Below are positions 12,388 to 24,728 of a stretch of 64,000 bases of DNA, in pieces. A program made the position numbers and the translations under genes. Origin of the DNA: Piper betle (lineage: Eukaryota > Streptophyta > Magnoliopsida > Piperales > Piperaceae); assembly GCA_033002965.1 (NCBI GenBank), contig JAURVB010006418.1, positions 1-64,000 on the forward strand, in the 5' to 3' direction. A model generated the notes under the pieces. The model did no database searches, was not told the DNA's origin, and saw nothing but the letters and a program-made list of their open reading frames with translations. Position 1 is the stretch's first letter; each line of letters begins with the position of its first letter.

Positions 12388-12790
12388 GAGCAATGACTAC
12401 TTTGCTGAGTAACCGAGCCTTTATAACTCAGTAATTATGGGGGTTCCCGTTAAAAAGTATAGCTAGTTATCTCTGTTTGCATATTGGCACTTTGCTAAGT
12501 AACTGGGCCTTCATGACTCAATAATTATGGGGGTTCACATCAAAAGGTAAAGTGGTTATTCTTTAAAAAAATGAAAAAAATAAATAAATAAATTAGAGCA
12601 ATGACTACTTTGTTGAGTAACCGGGCCTTTGTAACTCAGTAATTATGGGGGTTCGCGTCAAAAGGTAAAGATAGTTATCTCTGTTTGCATATTGGCACTT
12701 TGCTGAGTAACCGGGCCTTTGTAACTCAGTAATTATGGGGGTTCACGTCAAAAGGTAAAGCTGGCTATTCTTGAAAAATAAAAAATAACA
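12388..12790 (+). repeat. 208-bp tandem repeat, two units, in the Athila 3' region
   Basis: The unit starts GAGCAATGACTACTTTG and recurs at 12596, 208 bp later. Each unit is itself a pair of diverged subunits of about 105 bp, each with an ACTTTGCTGAGTAACCGGGC-like block and AATTATGGGGGTTC. The remaining B 3' region (11800-13110) shows no coding potential. Element D lacks this array. Confidence 0.9.
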
Positions 12791-13110
12791 AATAAACCAA
12801 AAATAAATGCTTACATTAGTGGAGATGAGGGCAAATGACAAACATATTTAAACATGAGCCAGAGTGTTATTTTCTTGTTGCAAATGAGAAGGATAAGCAA
12901 AAGGAGTATCTTGCACACACACACACAGAGCCTTCTTCTTGGTGTGATTGATGAAAGGGAATTTCTGATTTGATTGACATCTTGTTGCCTATGGATAGTT
13001 TGATTAAGAGTCATATGAGAACATAATAGGGACTAAGTATTTTTGTGTAGTAAAATTTTGTTGCTTTTGATATTTTGCTCGAGACGTGCAAAAGTTTGAG
13101 TTTGGGAGTG

Positions 13111-14316
13111 TGTTAAGTGTATAAAGTATACAATATTTACCTATGTTTTTAATGTGATTTTGTACATCTCGGGTATAAAATTATTAATTAGGTGATAGTT
13201 TACTTTATTTTTTTAGTTAATTAATATTTTATTGATATGTTTAATTTGAGAGTTTCAATGCAGAAAAAGTTGAAACAAATTAAGCTCAGTAATTGAAAAG
13301 TCATGGTACTTGGCACCACCCAATAGTTACTTCAAGGAGTTCACTAAGCTCAAAAAGGAAGGATGTTGATGGTTTTGGGGTGCCTTACTTAGGGCTTCGT
13401 TAAGCAAGTCGAGGAGTTGCAAATTTGATTGGACACCATAATTAATTTGCTATATCAATTTGTAAACACCTTCCTTGAATTCATGTATTTAATGACCATC
13501 GCATCTTCTATATAAATGGGTGGTCATTTATTGTTTAAGATATCTTACTCTTGGCTTAGAAGTAGTTATAGTTTTGGTAATTCTTTTCCTTTCATAATGA
13601 GAAGTAGTTTCATCTTTATAATGTTTTCTATTTTTATTATGGACTAATCCTTTATTTCAATCTAGAGAAAAATGGAACTTAACATGGCTTAATTGAATTC
13701 CTTTCAACCACTTACTCTTTTATTTTATTAGATTGCTTGAATTATCATGTTCTTAATGCTAATAGTAGACTGATCACCTATTACTTAAATCATGAGGTTT
13801 AATTAGACTTCGGGAGAAATCAGTTAGATTAGTTATTGATAATTCATCATACGACGAGTCTTTTGACTTGTTTGTTATTGTGGTCATGAAATACACAACA
13901 CCGTATGCGATTGTAAGGCAAATCTTAATGCATTATTTTGTTGATTAATCAATTATCACCGGGAGGTAAAAAGTGAGGCGAAATAATAGATGCATGAAGG
14001 AGCGGGAGCTACCATGTCATGTAATTCTCCTAGATCGGAAATTTGAGAGGATAAAAGATAAGAGTAAGATGTGATGAATATTAGATTTATGTTAAAGGAA
14101 ATTTGACTATAGAACGAGTTTTATTATTATAACTTTGTCTTTAATTTAATGTTATTCCTTAGATTTAGTTAAGTCGATTTTTTTTGTTTTGTTCTTAATT
14201 TCATTTTGTTCAATTAATTTAAGAAAATTCATTTCTCTATGGGACGATACTTAAATTCTTCTTTATATTACTTATTTCAACCATGTATACTTGCATGTTA
14301 TTGAGTTACTCAAACA
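13111..14316 (+). repeat. 3' LTR of Athila element B
   Basis: Starts TGTTAAGTG and ends CAAACA. It is preceded by a purine-leaning tract (GTTTGGGAGTG) in the polypurine-tract position. TATA box at 13509-13516. It differs from the 5' LTR by many substitutions and short indels. Confidence 0.92.
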
Positions 14317-15168
14317 TAGACCGTTGACATGGATATTATGTAGACTTAGTGAGCCAATATAATTATCCATGTATAGTGAGCGGGCAGTATAATGAGAATA
14401 GTATTTTGAGCTAATGACTCATTTGAACTATGCATAAGAGTCTACGGACCTTGAATTACAGAATTACCCTATCTTGAAATGTATGAAAATTATTATTACT
14501 AACATGTCGTTGACCTGCTTTGTAGGTAGAATACTCTAGAGCACATAAGTCTATCCATTTTTTGCAGAAACTCTCCATGCCCTAGAGTCTTGAAATTGAA
14601 AGATAAAATTTACCTAGCCACGCTAAACCATATTATTTTTGTAGGTACCCTAAGCCAAGAAAAACATGGGTTGGAGGAGCTTCTAGGCTTTGTTTTGCAG
14701 GTTGAAGGGCTCATGTGATGACTAGGAAAACCAACAACCTAAAGAATGAAAAAAATTGTGTTATAAATGATGTGTGATGTGTTGTGAAGGAGGTGGAACA
14801 CCTACAAAATGTTTTGGTGTGAACTCATGTGTGTGATTTTTTATAAATTGTGAAACTATAGGTGTTTATGAGAAATTTTCCCTCGACCTACTTACAAGGG
14901 AGTCTCTACCATTTTTTTCCTAATTTTAAGTATCCTTTGTAATTTGGAATTTATTTTGGATGTCCTATTTACATGAGCCCGGCCTTAGAAGTTCATGCAT
15001 ATTTTTGGTATGCTCATGTGTGTTTTGGATGCGCAATAGATTCCGTCGATCCTTCGACCTTTTGACACCTCTTGTGGGTCGGCATTTCCTTTTAAATGAG
15101 CAATATGAGTGGTCTAGGATTTAATGCTTTAATTTGATTCACTTTGTGAGCTGAATTAGGGTATTACA
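14317..15168 (+). repeat. R1 copy alpha, right part, with LTR end
   Basis: Continues the repeat broken at 7693: the GACATGGATATTATGTAGAC region aligns with 28892 onward in copy beta. It ends in GGGTATTACA, the expected TTACA terminus, directly before a tRNA-Met-type primer site. Confidence 0.75.
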
Positions 15169-15172
15169 ATTT

Positions 15173-15185
15173 TAGTATCAGAGCC
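15173..15185 (+). promoter_or_regulatory. Primer-binding site, initiator tRNA-Met type, degenerate
   Basis: TAGTATCAGAGCC differs by one base from TGGTATCAGAGCC, the common plant LTR-element primer site, and lies 4 bp after the R1 LTR end. Nothing resembling gag follows, so the internal domain of that element has been lost. Confidence 0.7.
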
Positions 15186-16060
15186 AACTATTGGTCAATT
15201 AAGATGGAAGGCTTCGTTAGTTTCATGATTGTATTGTTAATTTCCCATGAGTCGATCCGAGTTTTGTTTAGAAGGTGCGTTCTCTGTGCCCTTATTGTGT
15301 GCTTTTGTTTTCTGCGTGTTGCTTGCATTTGGTTGTTGTTTTCTTTATTTTCAGGTCAGTGTCTGGTCAGTTTGCCCGTAGTTTCAAAGTGGGTTGGGAT
15401 CGGTGTGCATTGATGGCTTCAAGTAGTTAGCGTCATGGGTAGTGTTAGATTGCAAGACAGCACATCATTGCCGCATCGGAATGTCAAAGGAGGGAAGAGA
15501 TAGTACCTCCTCTTCTTCAAAAAGAAAATAAAAGAAAGGATAAAAAAGATTTTAAAAAAAGAAGAAAGAAAAGAGGAGGAAGTTGTCTCTAAAACCTAGG
15601 TAGTTTCGGTTTGGCTGTGACCCAGATCGAGTTAATTTCTCGGCCCTTTTGCCACGTATTTATGTAAGGTATGTAAGTATGTACAAGTTTCCCTAACCTT
15701 AGCTCCTTCGCCTTTATTGCCCTCAACAGATGCTATGCGCCCAACCTTTTTATGTTTTGTTCGGTTGAGTTGAATTGAGTTAAACCTTAGGACCAAGCGG
15801 CCCGCATGTCTAATCATTTTTCGTGTGTTGTGGTCATATTTGTTTCGTGTATTTTTTATGGAAAAGCCTAAGATGATGCAAATGAGGACTGGATGCTAAA
15901 GGCATCATGACAGTGCCCTCTCACCTAGAAAAACTTGAATTTAAAGCTCTAGTTCAAACCACGAATACCAAGCTCCCTTACACGCGTGACTTGCCTTATT
16001 TTGGAAAATTTTTCCTATGTTGTAATTATTTATGTATTTTATAAACTACCAAATCATTTC
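15186..16060. other. Non-coding stretch with purine-rich tract
   Basis: No recognisable gene. A purine-rich tract lies at about 15519-15582. Short open frames here show no known domain. Confidence 0.45.
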
Positions 16061-16844
16061 CCATTTTTCTTTTTAAAATTTTAATCCCAACACACCACTT
16101 TAGCTGTGGCACCCATGTCTATGGCATCATCTAGCCAACCACACTCTTTTTTTATAAATCCCACCCTCATCCTCACCTTTTCACTCCAACCCAACCACTC
16201 CACCCCCATTATACATCCCCAACGTCCCTCTCCTTCTCCTAGGCTTCTTCTCCACTCTTTGAGCTCACTCTAGCCTTCCAAGGCATTTCTTCCAAGGGTT
16301 GAAGGACTTAAAGTGGGAAAACTCCAAATGACCTCCCCTTGATAGTCAAAGATATGTTCTTTCTCTAGTTTTGGTTGATGTTTCTTGTTAGGGTTGCTTT
16401 TTTGTGTATGTATGATGCTTTTTGTATTTTTCATGAAATTTTCCATTTTTTATGTGCCTCTTATAGAATTTTTGGATGTGGTTTCATGTCTTTTTCATCT
16501 GTACATAAATAGTTATGATTTTGTCTTCAACTATGTGTCCAGATTTGCACTAGTTAAGGATAAAATTCATATATCACGATGTAGTGGTATGATTTGAGTG
16601 CTCTTGGTGTTATTTTTTTAACAAGACATATATTTACTAATCTTATGTTATGTGGGGAATATCATCTTATTTTGAATTAATGGCTATGTAAAGGTTCAAA
16701 ATTGGACAAAAGGTGACAACTTTCAAGGTTCCAGTGACCTAATCGCTTATTTCCCCAATTTTTACACCTTGATATGTTTTAATTTCATGATCTATCTTTA
16801 TGATTATTTGTTAATCATGTTGTCGTCTTAATATTATAAATTTA

Positions 16845-16962
16845 CCCTACTAAAATTACCTGAACTAAGGCCTGAACAAAATTAATAAAACATTGTGTGT
16901 ATCCCCTACTAAAATTACCTGAACTAAGGCCTGAACAAAATTAATAAAACATTGTGTGTATC
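16845..16962. repeat. Perfect 59-bp tandem duplication
   Basis: The 59-bp unit starting CCCTACTAAAATTACCTGAA occurs twice without a mismatch (16845-16903 and 16904-16962). The identity points to a very recent slippage or unequal-exchange event, or an assembly artefact. Confidence 0.97.
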
Positions 16963-17269
16963 TGTTGTATTCTGTGTTAACTGCATGTGTTGTATGTTTA
17001 GTAAAATTTTGACTAATCATTAGATCACACAAAAATATATAAAAAATTACTACTAATTGTTCAATGTAACCCTGAAAATTTTGGAGCCATTCTAATAGCT
17101 AATGGACTCTAACTTATGGAGTATAGAGAAACTGGATTTGTAATCCCATATCTATGAATCCAATTAGAAAATTAGTTTAAAATATATTAAGCAGCAGAAA
17201 AATTATGAAATAGAGTAATAATAGTAATAGACGTTGTAATGATGTCCATGTAAATTTTTAGAGCATTTG

Positions 17270-17623
17270 GGTGAGTAGGTAATTAGGTAGAAATTTCTAA
17301 TTCTACCAGGGTCAGATTAATTACAATAATGGTTGAATCAGTAATCCAGATTAGAAAATTCACCTAGATCCGATTACAAAGAAATTGGACCCAAAATATC
17401 AATATGATAAACTTCTAACTGTCATCTAACTATTGCAATTGACCCGGTGAGTAGGTAATTAGGTAGAAATTTCTAATTCTACCAAGGTTAGATTAATTAC
17501 GATATTGGTTAAATCAGTAATCCAAATTAGAAAATGCACTTAAGTCCGATTAGAAAGAAATTGGACCTTAAATATCAATGGGCTATGCTTCTAAGTGTCA
17601 TCTAACTATTTCAATTGATCCAA
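17270..17623. repeat. About 177-bp tandem duplication, diverged
   Basis: Both units contain GAGTAGGTAATTAGGTAGAA and a CTAACTATTGCAATTGACC-like end. Unit starts are 17270 and 17447. There are many substitutions, so this is older than the 59-bp duplication just upstream. Confidence 0.9.
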
Positions 17624-19257
17624 GCCCATTTGGACTTCTCAGGTTAAAATATTGAAGTTTGATGTGCAGTAACATGGGTATTGTTCATAGTACATTGATA
17701 TGACTTTAATTAACCTCAATCAATATCATAATCTACAAATGATCATTTGTTAATATTAATGACAGACCCTTAAGGTGTTTAAAACTAAGGGTTCAAATTT
17801 CACCTTAATCGGATATTATTTCATCAGTCTGAAAAATTGTCTAGTTAAGTCTGATGATAAACCCTAAGTACGAAATCATGCACTAAGTAGAATTATAACC
17901 TAAAAGCTTAAATTAAACAAACTAATGAGGTTTAACCCATCACTAAGCAAAATAAGTAAGTTAAATAAGTTTTGCATGTTGTGCATATGTGGAGGCTTTG
18001 CCTCATCTTGTGTGCCGGTGTGATCCCGTTATGATTTTGATTCCATCTCTTGTTATGTTCGTAGGTTGAGCTCATTGATTTAAAATGTAGGGCTCCACTC
18101 ATCTAGGTCCATAGGACTTTCTTGTTCCACCCCTATCTTTAACTCTTAAGTTTCATATTTAATCTCATTTTAAATGATAGGGCAGTGTCGACAGCATTTT
18201 TTATCAGATCCCCTAATGACGGGTCATTTAGTTATATTTTATTGTAAGTTTAATAAAACTATAAGGATGAGATCCCTTGTTATTTTTTGAACTGAAGCTC
18301 TAGAAATGTATGATACAAGCTTCTTCCCTAAGCCTATTTATAAAGTACAAGCATCTTTCATGATTTCACGTATAAGAGAGTGAGAGGTATGGAGATATGA
18401 AGATTGCACTTGTGCCTATTCTACCCTTAAGTAGTGCAATGTATGTAGGGTACTGCAAATGCAACGTATTTCCAAAAATTGTGGCACATTAGTTTCGAGC
18501 CACATGGGCATTATGGCGGGTAATATATAGAGGATGTTAGGGCATAAGTGATATATGAATGTTTATATGTATATAAGATGTCACTTTGTAGCCATCTATG
18601 GTATGATATGTGGTTGCATCAACTTTCGCTTACCACCTTGTATGATTCTAGAAGTTTCTACAACATTTTCGTTAGTGTTTAGATACCCATTCACTAGTAA
18701 TATTATATTCCTAGTCTCTACAGAACCTTTGATTACTGACAATTTTCTTCAATATATGTAGGTGTTTAGTCTTTTTGACTGGTGTAAGCGGTCGGATAGA
18801 AAGGCTCATGGCAGGGGATTTCATGTTGTATTTGTGTTAATTACTGAATTGATGTAATATGAAATTGGGATGTAGTATGTTATGTAATATGCCCCAAAGT
18901 TATATGAACTTTTATGATTCGAGATAAGCTAATTGATTGTTGTTGTACACGTTTGTTTTATATATAATTACCTTATTATTGTGGAGCATACACACTGTGA
19001 GGCATTCTAACCATCGTCTGCAAAGTATAAGCCTCAAAGTCCCATAACACGATGAGGAGGTTACCAAGTATGCAAAAACATATTTGTTGTATTTGTGTGT
19101 GCGTGATAAAGAAACGTGGATTAGAGGAGCATACGGTTCACTCTACTTTAAGGGCCATGTGAAGCCCGGGTGTTAGGATTCAATGCCCTGCATCCAATGA
19201 TGTTGTGTTTAACTATTTTATAATTTTCTCGCACATACGGTTCAATGCCCTGCATCT

Positions 19258-21684
19258 ACTTGATCGCTGTTTGGGTCGGCAGATTGAGGTTGTGGTGCAA
19301 CCGTGGACCGAGCATGCTACCGAGCCGAGTGCATAGCATAGAATGCCGAGAAGCCGCCAGTACCGAGCAACATAGTGGTACTATGTTGTGGAACAGTACC
19401 GAGCACTATAGCGGCAAGTGCGCGGTCGTGCGCGCAGGTGTGAGGACAAGGAGCGACAGGCACTCTGCTGCACGGGCGCGTGAGTGCGCGATAGAGCGCG
19501 TGGCTGTTCGCGTAAGTGGGCGCGCGTGGATGAACGCGCAGGCGCACGCGAATGGGTTCTGGTGCGTGCGACAGTACAAGGGCATGCACGAGCAGCAGGA
19601 AAGAGAAGAAGATCACTAGATCAGAAGGGACAGACGTGGGAGTGGATCAAGAGAGGAATTGAGTCTAGAGAGGAGGAGAGTTCCTGAGATTCCAGACGTG
19701 TTCCCTTGTGAGGAAAAACAGTGTGGTGCAGCTCGTGAGAAAGAAGCGTGGAGTTGCTGCAGCCGGTGTTCGTGGTGAGTGTTGGAACTCCATCGGCCTG
19801 CTGTAACCAGGTACACGTTGTTAGGTTGCTTGTGTTGGCAATCATGGTAGAATTACTCGGGGAGTAATTCGTTGTTTGCCTTTGTATTTGTGGGTACATT
19901 TGAGCGAGGCTGTGGGGGTTGTCCACAAGCCGAGCAAGTGCTTGAGAGCAGAGTTTGAGTGCTTGTAAAATCTTTATGATCGTGTGAATGATATTAGGTT
20001 GGGAAGTGTTTTCCCGTAATCTATGTTTTGCTTGTTGGTTGGCATTTAGACAGAGAACTTATGTATCCTAGGTCACGGTTGATGTTTACAAGGCAGCCAA
20101 TTGTGGGAACTGGTGCTGAGACGAACAAGGGCAGACAGCAGGAACCCAAGATGCATAATTACTGGTTGGGTGATCGGGCAGTACAGCGTGTGGTGCTGCT
20201 TGACTTCTGGAACAGCCTATCGGCAAGGCTCGTCGGTAGCCAGAAGTGCTTTGTCGATGATTGGTGTGGTACCAACACATTGTGATCGAGCGAAGGGTTG
20301 AAGGCAGCAACCTCGGCGTGTTGAGGTTGGCCGAACACAGGTTGGTGTTGGCGTGCAGGCTTCTGTAGTTTGTTCAAAGTTGCGTACTTGGTGTGCACCT
20401 GACAGTGCATGGGCATGCACAAGCGGTAGGACTCGTGCAAGGCGATGGTGGTGGACCTTTGCCAGCATGTGTTCGATGGATCGCTGAGGGAGGTTAGACC
20501 ATGTCTGGACGTTGCTTGGGTCGAGCCGGTGGGTGAGACGGGATGACCAGAGGTGCAGTCAAGGGTTTGTGATGAAGCTTCATGGATGTTGCTGGGGGCG
20601 TATCTTGGTGGAAGATATGATCCAAATCTGCAACTAACTTCTGAAGATAACCACAAGGCCGGTGAATCTGGACGTCATGTGGTGCTAGGTTGCTGGATAC
20701 GGTGAGATTTGTAGATCTTTGTGGATAGAGATGCTAGATCCGGAGTTATCTAAACCAGAAGGGGCGTGTATATGTGCATGGGGTTATGCTGGAAAAACAG
20801 ATCGGTGGATCAAGGAAGATCACTAGATCAGTAAGAAAAGACGTGGGACTGGATCATGAGAGGAATCGAGTTCGGCGAGGAGGAGAGTTCCTGAGATTCC
20901 AAGCATGTTCCTTTGTGAGGAAAAGCAGCGGGGTGCGGATGGTGAGAAAGAAGCGTGGAGTTGCTGCAGCCGGTGTTCGTGGTGAGCACTGGAACTCCAT
21001 CGGCTTGCTGGAAACCAGGTACACGTTGTTAGGTTGCTTGTGTTGGCAATCGGGGTAGAGTTACTCGGGTAGTAATTCGTTGTGCACCTTTATATATGTG
21101 GGTACATTGGGGCGAGGCTGTGGGGGCTATCCACAAGCCAAGCAAGTGCTTGAGAGGAGAGTTCGAGTGCTTGAAATATCCTTATGATCGGGTTAATGAT
21201 ATAAGGTTGGGAAGTGTTTTCCTGTAATCTGTGTTTTGCTTGTTGGCTGGCATTTAGACAGGGAACTTCTGTATCCTAGGTCACGGTGGAAGTTTACAAG
21301 GCAGCCAGTTGGGAGAACTGGTGCTGAGACGAGCAAGGGCAGACGGCACAAACCCAAGAAGCATAATTGCTGGTTGGGCGATCGGGCACTGCAGCGTGTG
21401 GTGCTGTTTGACTTTTGGAACAGCCTATCGGCGAGGCATACGGTAGGCAGAAGTGTTGTGTCAGTGTTTGGTCTGGTACCAAAACATTGTGATCGAGCGA
21501 AGGGTTGAAGGCAGCAACCTCGGGGTGTTGAGGTTGGCCTAACACAGTTGGTGTTGGCGTGCAGGCTTTCGTAGTTTGTTCAAAGTAGTGTACTTGGTGT
21601 TAGGCTGGTGTTCTCGGGTGAGAATATGCCGCACAGGAGTGGTTAGGATAGAATAATTTTGGGTTCTTGAATCAGGCCCGTGAT
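19258..21684 (+). repeat. LTR1 of element C, 5'-truncated and internally duplicated
   Basis: Lacks the first part of the LTR and starts at GATCGCTGTTTGGGTCGGCAG, matching 26217. The block from the GTGTTCGTGGTGAG region to GTTGCGTACTTGGTG occurs twice (about 19612-20397 and 20822-21592), separated by a segment (20398-20800) that in LTR2 lies upstream of this block. The order is therefore scrambled relative to LTR2 and LTR3. It ends GAATCAGGCCCGTGA, one step short of the usual CGTGACA. Confidence 0.8.
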
Positions 21685-21816
21685 TGGGACCATGGTGCGG
21701 CGTGTCTTTTGTACATAGAGCGGGGACGGTGCTGTGGGAGAAGTTATTCGTCTTGTTACTGAAGGGGGCATTCCATACTTCCGATGAGGACATCGGCTCT
21801 CATTGGTGGGAGAGGA
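21685..21816 (+). other. Remnant internal domain between LTR1 and LTR2
   Basis: 132 bp. Its end (GGCTCTCATTGGTGGGAGAGGA) matches the polypurine tract upstream of LTR3 at 25876-25896. LTR2 is therefore also the 3' LTR of an upstream element whose internal domain has been almost fully deleted. Confidence 0.75.
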
Positions 21817-23687
21817 TATTACAGCCGTGATTCATGGGCGTTGCCGGGAACGAGGGTTTGGGTGTTGTCCCTAGGTTTCCTGTGTCCATGAGGGGGTTGC
21901 GGTGGCTATCCGAGTGGTGGAAACAACATGCCGAGGCTAACCTATGTTGTGTTGCACGTTACAAACGGAGGAGCACAAGGTTGCTAAGTGACCGAGCATG
22001 GTGATGGAGCATGGCGTCGAGTTATAGCAGTTGTGTCGGCACATGGGTCGGTATTTGGTGTATCGAGCTTGTGGTTGAGTCCAGGTCGAGAAACCTCAGG
22101 TTGCTGTTCATCATTATTTGGGTCGGCAGATTGAGGTTGTGGTGCAACCGTGGACCAAGCAGGCTACAGAGCCAAGTGCGCAGAACAGAATGCCGAGCAG
22201 CCACCAGTACTGAGAAAAATAGCGGTACTTTGATGGGGAACATTACCGAGCACTGTAGCACGAGCGTGCGGTCGTGCGTGCATGTGTGCGCGCAAGTGAG
22301 AGATAGGCGCACTGCTGCGTGAATGCGCTGCTGCACGGGAGCGTGATACGTGGGCACGCAGGTCCGGCACACGTACTAGCGGGTGCTGGTGTGCACGGCT
22401 GTGCATGGGCATGCGCGAGCGGCAGGACTGGGCAGGACGATGGTGGTGGACCGTTGCCAGCATATGTTCGGTGAATTGCTGAGGGAGGTTGAACCATGTC
22501 TTGACGTTGCTGGGGTCGAGCCGGAGGGCGAGACGGGGTGACCAGCGGTGCAGCCAAGGATTTTCGAGGAAGCTTCATGGATGTTGCTGGGGGCATATCT
22601 TGGTGGAAGATATGATCCAAGTCTGCAACTAACTTCTAAAGATAACCACAAGGTCGTGAGGGTGGACCTGGACGTGGTGTGGTGCTAGGTTGCTCGATAG
22701 AGTGGAGATTGCAGATCTTTGTGGATAGAGATGCTAGATCCGGAGTTATCTAAAACAGAAGGGGCGTGTATATGTGCATGGGGTTATGCTGGAAAAACAG
22801 ATCGGTGGATCAAGGAAGATCACTAGATCAGTAAGAAAAGACGTCGGACTGGATCATGAGAGGAATCGAGTTTGGCAAGGAGGAGAGTTCCTGAGATTCC
22901 AAGCATGTTCCTTTGTGAGGAAAAGCAGCGGGGTGCGGCTGGTGAGAAAGAAGCGTGGAGTTGCTGCAGCCGGTGTTCGTGGTGAGCGCTGGAACTCCAT
23001 CGGCTTGCTGGAAACCAGGTACACGTTGTTAGGTTGCTTGTGTTGGCAATCGGGGTAGAGTTACTCAGGGTAGTAATTCGTTGTGCACCTTTCTTTATGT
23101 GGGTACATTGGGGCGAGGCTGTGGGGGCTGTCCACAAGCCAAGCAAGTGCTTGAGAGGAGAGTTCGAGTGCTTGAAATATCCTTATGATCGGGTTAATGA
23201 TATAAGGTTGGGAAGTGTTTTCCCATAATCTGTGTTTTGCTTGTTAGCTGGCGTTTAGACAGGGAACTTCTGTATCCTAGGTCACGGTGGAAGTTTACAA
23301 GGCAGCCAGTTGGGGGAACTGGTGCTGAGACGAGTAAGGGCAGACGGCACAAACCCAAGAAGCATAATTGCTGGTTGGGCGATCGGGCACTGCAGTGTGT
23401 GATGCTGTTTGACTTCTGGAACAGCCTATCGGCAAGGCGTGTCGGTAGCCAGAAGTGCTGTGTTGGGATTTGGTGCGGTACCAACACATTGTGATCAAGC
23501 GAAGGGTTGAAGGCAGCAACCTCGGGGTGTTGAGGTTGTCCTAACACAGTTGGTGTTGGTGTGCAGGCTTCCGTAGTTTGTTCAAAGTTGCGTACTTGGT
23601 GTTAGGCTGGTGTTCTAGGGTGAGAAAACACCACACAGGGCTGGTTAGGATCGAAAAATTTTGGGTCCTTGAATCAGGCCCGTGACA
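21817..23687 (+). repeat. LTR2 of element C (most complete copy)
   Basis: 1871 bp. Starts TATTACAGCCGTGATTCATG (TG mutated to TA) and ends GGCCCGTGACA. It is preceded by the polypurine tract GGTGGGAGAGGA and followed at once by a primer-binding site, so it served as a 5' LTR for the gag domain downstream. Confidence 0.87.
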
Positions 23688-23688
23688 G

Positions 23689-23700
23689 AGGTATCAGAGC
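23689..23700 (+). promoter_or_regulatory. Primer-binding site, initiator tRNA-Met type
   Basis: AGGTATCAGAGC directly follows the LTR2 terminus. It matches the core GGTATCAGAGC of the plant tRNA-iMet primer site. Confidence 0.85.
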
Positions 23701-23772
23701 TGCGTTTACGAGCCAAGTTCAAGTGCAATTGAGGGACAATATTCATTCAACAGTTTTCGCTGATTCAATCAC

Positions 23773-24728
23773 ATGGATACACGGTCAACTGATGCTCTCA
23801 GGGAGAGGGTGGCATGGCTAGAGGTGTTGGTTGGAGGGCCAACCAATGGTGAGGATAATAATCACATGGTGTTTAGTCAGTTGGAAACCCTTGCCAACAT
23901 TTTCGAGCGGGTTGCTGATGCACCGAAATCCAGTGTAGTGCGTGATGATGGAATGGCTGAGATAGTGGAAAATCTCAGGGCAGGTTTGGAGGAAATTCGT
24001 TCGGAAGTGGCTCTTCTGAGGCAGGTAGTACTCAACCAGCCTCAGCACATTGTTGCTGACCCGGTAGCCAAAATCCCAGGAAGGCTTATGGTGCCGGAGC
24101 CAATGAAGTTCAGTCGAATCCGATCTCAATAGATCTGGAGAATTTCATCTTGGAGATGCAGGAATATTTTCGAGCTACTGGGATTCCTACTCATAAGCAA
24201 GTCTCGATGGCCAGTATGTTTCTAAATGGCAACGCCAAATTGTGGTGGCGGACATGCACCGAGGACGACGAGAAGGCTGGATGTCCTAAGATTGAGACTT
24301 GGGGGAATATGAGGGAAGAACTTAGGAATCAGTTTTTGCCTACGAATAGAGCTTGGATGGCGAGGGAGGCTTTGAAGAAGCTTCGACAAACTGGAACAGT
24401 GCGTGAATACATCAAGCAGTTCAGCTCTTGTCTTTTGGATATTCCGGACATGTTAGAAAGCGATAAACTCTTTAACTTTGTGTCTGGATTGCAACCTTGG
24501 GGACAGGTGGAGTTGAAGCGGCAAAAGGTGCAGGACTTGCAGACCGCATTAGGTGCAGCCGATGCCCTAGTAGACTTGAAGACTGCTGATGGTCCAGGTG
24601 GAGGTGACCGAGTTTCCAAGGAAGGCAAGGCAGTGGGGAGTGACAGGAGATCATTCAAGCCGAGACCAAAGGAGAGGAAGAGGTTTTTCCTAGGGCCAAA
24701 CCAGGAAATTCACAGGTTGTTGAAGTGA
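23773..24728 (+). pseudogene. Element C gag (capsid) with one frameshift
   Basis: The Gag capsid precursor of a Ty3/gypsy element. The N-terminal part (23773-24132) is predicted helical and contains MVPEPMKFS, the usual lead-in to the gag domain. The frame then ends in a TAG, while the gag homology continues one frame over (24150-24728 and a little upstream). That part has the LENFILEMQEYFRATGIP region, NGNAKLWWRT, ETWGNMREELRNQFLP, VREYIKQFSS and DKLFNFVSGLQPWGQ, all classic Retrotrans_gag motifs. One indel near 24110-24125 therefore breaks an otherwise well kept gag. A frame change near 24720 leads into the zinc knuckle. Confidence 0.9.

Larger units (their letters stand above)
7694..14316 (+). 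mobile_element. Athila-like Ty3/gypsy element B, internally deleted
   Basis: This is a complete LTR-internal-LTR structure of about 6.6 kb with target duplications TAGAT (7689-7693) and TAGAC (14317-14321). The primer-binding site is complementary to tRNA-Asp. The internal part carries gag, protease and the first part of reverse transcriptase, then jumps to the 3' untranslated region. RT palm, RNase H and integrase are missing. The two LTRs differ at many positions (roughly 10 percent by eye), so the insertion is older than element D. It lies inside R1 copy alpha. Confidence 0.93.
16080..18560 (+). repeat. R2 LTR-like repeat, copy gamma
   Basis: A pyrimidine-rich leader at 16180-16300 is followed by sequence whose right part (about 18000-18560) aligns with 45620-46200: the CCATAGGACTT block, CATTTTTTATCAGATCCC, TTTAATAAAACTA and AGGATGTTAGGGC. 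Boundaries are approximate. R2 is a diverged relative of R1. From 18560 to 19257 I see no gene or clear repeat. Confidence 0.55.

Noticed and set aside
19245..23547. Many 60-165-residue open frames on both strands
   Set aside because: They lie in the GC-rich LTRs of element C and recur with the repeated blocks. None has coding motifs.
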